Shown here piece by piece: positions 4,595 through 5,179 of a stretch of DNA of 5,179 nucleotides (position 1 is its first letter; every line of letters begins with the position of its first letter). The stretch is from an uncultured Eubacteriaceae bacterium (lineage in GTDB: Bacteria > Bacillota > Clostridia > Lachnospirales > CAG-274): positions 1 to 5,179 of the forward strand of contig CALIRN010000271.1 of NCBI GenBank assembly GCA_938042265.1. The letters are read 5' to 3'. The position numbers and the translations under genes are program-made. Under the pieces are notes generated by a model that saw only the letters and a list, made by a program, of their open reading frames with translations, searched no databases and was not told the DNA's origin.

Positions 4595-5106
4595 AAAAGT
4601 CAAATATTATATTTGCTCTCATTGTTGCCCTGCTTGTTTTCTATGTGGGTAACCGCTGCGGTGATGTGTGGTTTCATTCTACACAGCCGTCGGCTGTTGA
4701 TAAACTCTCTAAGGTATCAGACAGCATTGACGGCTTTTTTGAGGAGTTTAAACTTGCAACAGATGCAAAATCACTCATTTGCGGTAGTTTAAGCTCTTTT
4801 TTCTTTGCATTAATTGTTCTGCTTGTAGTCTTTAACAGGAAAAATCTTCGCCCCGGCGAGGAATACGGCTCTGCCAAATGGGGTACGGCAACGGATATTG
4901 CCAAGTACAAGGATAAGGACTATCAAAACAATATGCTCTTTACACAGACGGAGAGTATGAGTATCAACACAAGACAGACAATGCGTAATAACAATGTGCT
5001 GATTATTGGTGGCAGCGGCAGCGGTAAAACAAGGTTTTATGTTAAACCTAATCTTTTCCAGTTACATACTTCCTATGTGGTCACAGACCCGAATGGATAT
5101 ATATAA
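4591..5106 (+). CDS. VirD4/TraG-type coupling protein (CD1115 family), 5' part of a disrupted gene
   Basis: AAGGAGG (4574-4580) precedes the ATG. The 171 residues comprise a transmembrane helix at about 5-20, an extracytoplasmic loop, a second at about 62-82, then LRPGEEYGSAKWGTATDI (86-103) and the Walker A motif GGSGSGKT (140-147, Lys146). This is the normal start of the hexameric inner-membrane ATPase that delivers the relaxase-DNA complex to the transfer channel. Family members run to roughly 600 residues. Here the VVTDP-K-G motif reads VVTDPNGYI and stops at two consecutive TAA codons (5104-5109). Walker B and most of the ATPase domain are missing, so the product is almost certainly non-functional, although the membrane part may be made. 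Insertion of another element at about codon 168 is the likely cause; a point frameshift is less likely because unrelated DNA with a new gene start follows. Confidence 0.85.
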   Translation: MKKSNIIFALIVALLVFYVGNRCGDVWFHSTQPSAVDKLSKVSDSIDGFFEEFKLATDAKSLICGSLSSFFFALIVLLVVFNRKNLRPGEEYGSAKWGTATDIAKYKDKDYQNNMLFTQTESMSINTRQTMRNNNVLIIGGSGSGKTRFYVKPNLFQLHTSYVVTDPNGYI

Positions 5107-5179
5107 TAAGGACATAGGGAGCGCGCACCCTTACGAAAGGAGGTTACAACCGTGAAGAAAGCAACAGATACGGACAAAA
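5092..5179 (+). mobile_element. Probable left end of an element inserted in the coupling-protein gene
   Basis: Similarity to VirD4 stops at about 5091 (TDP then Asn instead of Lys). The next bases hold two stops, a GC-rich AGGGAGCGCGCACCCT segment (about 5116-5131) with a short AGGG/CCCT inverted repeat, and a new gene start. Only 88 bp are visible, so the element type is open. A recombinase-carrying element fits because such genes often sit right at an element end. Confidence 0.4.
5152..5179 (+). CDS. Start of a new gene (partial, nine codons), possibly a large serine recombinase
   Basis: AAAGGAGG (5136-5143), an ideal ribosome binding site, lies 8 bp before GTG at 5152, and the frame reads MKKATDTDK to the window end. 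Clostridial large serine recombinases often start with a short lysine/threonine-rich leader before the RVAAYCRVST-type catalytic strand, and they are frequent invaders of conjugative elements. Nine residues are far too few for identification. The signal that a gene starts here is strong; the product is a guess. Confidence 0.45.

Larger units (their letters stand above)
1921..5179 (+). mobile_element. Integrative and conjugative element, one end (Tn1549/CD1115-like backbone)
   Basis: Rightward genes encode a wHTH protein, a DUF6017-type replication initiator, PcfB/DUF3801 and a VirD4 coupling ATPase. This matches the order seen at one end of Clostridia ICEs related to Tn1549. Integrase, relaxase, VirB4 and the remaining transfer genes would lie beyond the window. 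The left limit is set at the tmRNA 3' end by inference. Genes are tightly packed with strong ribosome binding sites, and base composition drops in GC relative to the lyase-like gene. Confidence 0.7.

Noticed and set aside
5110..5135. Group II intron boundary (GTGCGC on the minus strand of the GC-rich segment)
   Set aside because: The intron would have to run leftward into intact VirD4 sequence, and no GUGYG start is seen in the plus orientation.

Overview
The window looks like a low-to-moderate GC Clostridia genome, plausibly a plant-fibre-degrading gut member of the Oscillospiraceae/Lachnospiraceae type. This rests on a secreted pectate-lyase-like protein, a Firmicutes-type tmRNA, strong AGGAGG ribosome binding sites throughout, and a conjugative module of the Tn1549/CD1115 kind. 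The species cannot be fixed from the sequence alone.

Layout. Positions 1-1182 hold the 3' end of a large extracellular polysaccharide-degrading enzyme, closed by a strong terminator at 1207-1242. Positions 1243-1487 have no gene but contain a 15-bp tandem repeat and two perfect palindromes built on ATGACGTCAT, spaced about three helical turns apart. A sigma-A-type promoter (1488-1515) then drives ssrA, the tmRNA gene (1573-1920), whose tag reads DNNEVLLAA.

The character of the DNA changes right after the tmRNA 3' end. From 1921 to the window end the genes form one rightward block typical of an integrative and conjugative element (ICE): a small winged-helix protein (2285-2581), a replication-initiator-like protein with a winged-helix N-terminus and a DUF6017-type C-terminus (2569-3510), an unrecognised 151-aa protein (3522-3977), a terminator, a candidate 16-codon micro-ORF (4047-4097), a PcfB/DUF3801 protein (4130-4594) and a VirD4-type coupling protein (4591 onward). 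Because 3' ends of tRNA/tmRNA genes are classic integrase targets, the simplest reading is that the ICE sits in the 3' end of ssrA and that this window spans the chromosome/ICE junction.

The coupling protein breaks off at residue 171, just after its Walker A motif. The expected Asp-Pro-Lys-Gly becomes Asp-Pro-Asn-Gly and runs into two in-frame stops. About 45 bp later a new gene starts with an excellent ribosome binding site and GTG (5152). This looks like a second mobile element inserted in the ICE coupling gene, possibly of the large-serine-recombinase type, which would disable conjugation unless it excises precisely.

Working together: the wHTH and Rep proteins would initiate and control replication of the excised circle, PcfB would link the relaxosome to the coupling ATPase, and VirD4 would pump the DNA to the type IV channel encoded further right. 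The most interesting non-gene structure is inside the rep gene: repeated GATAAC/GAAAAC hexamers, a perfect 13-bp inverted repeat and a very AT-rich tract with 15-bp periodicity, which together resemble a replication origin embedded in the initiator gene.
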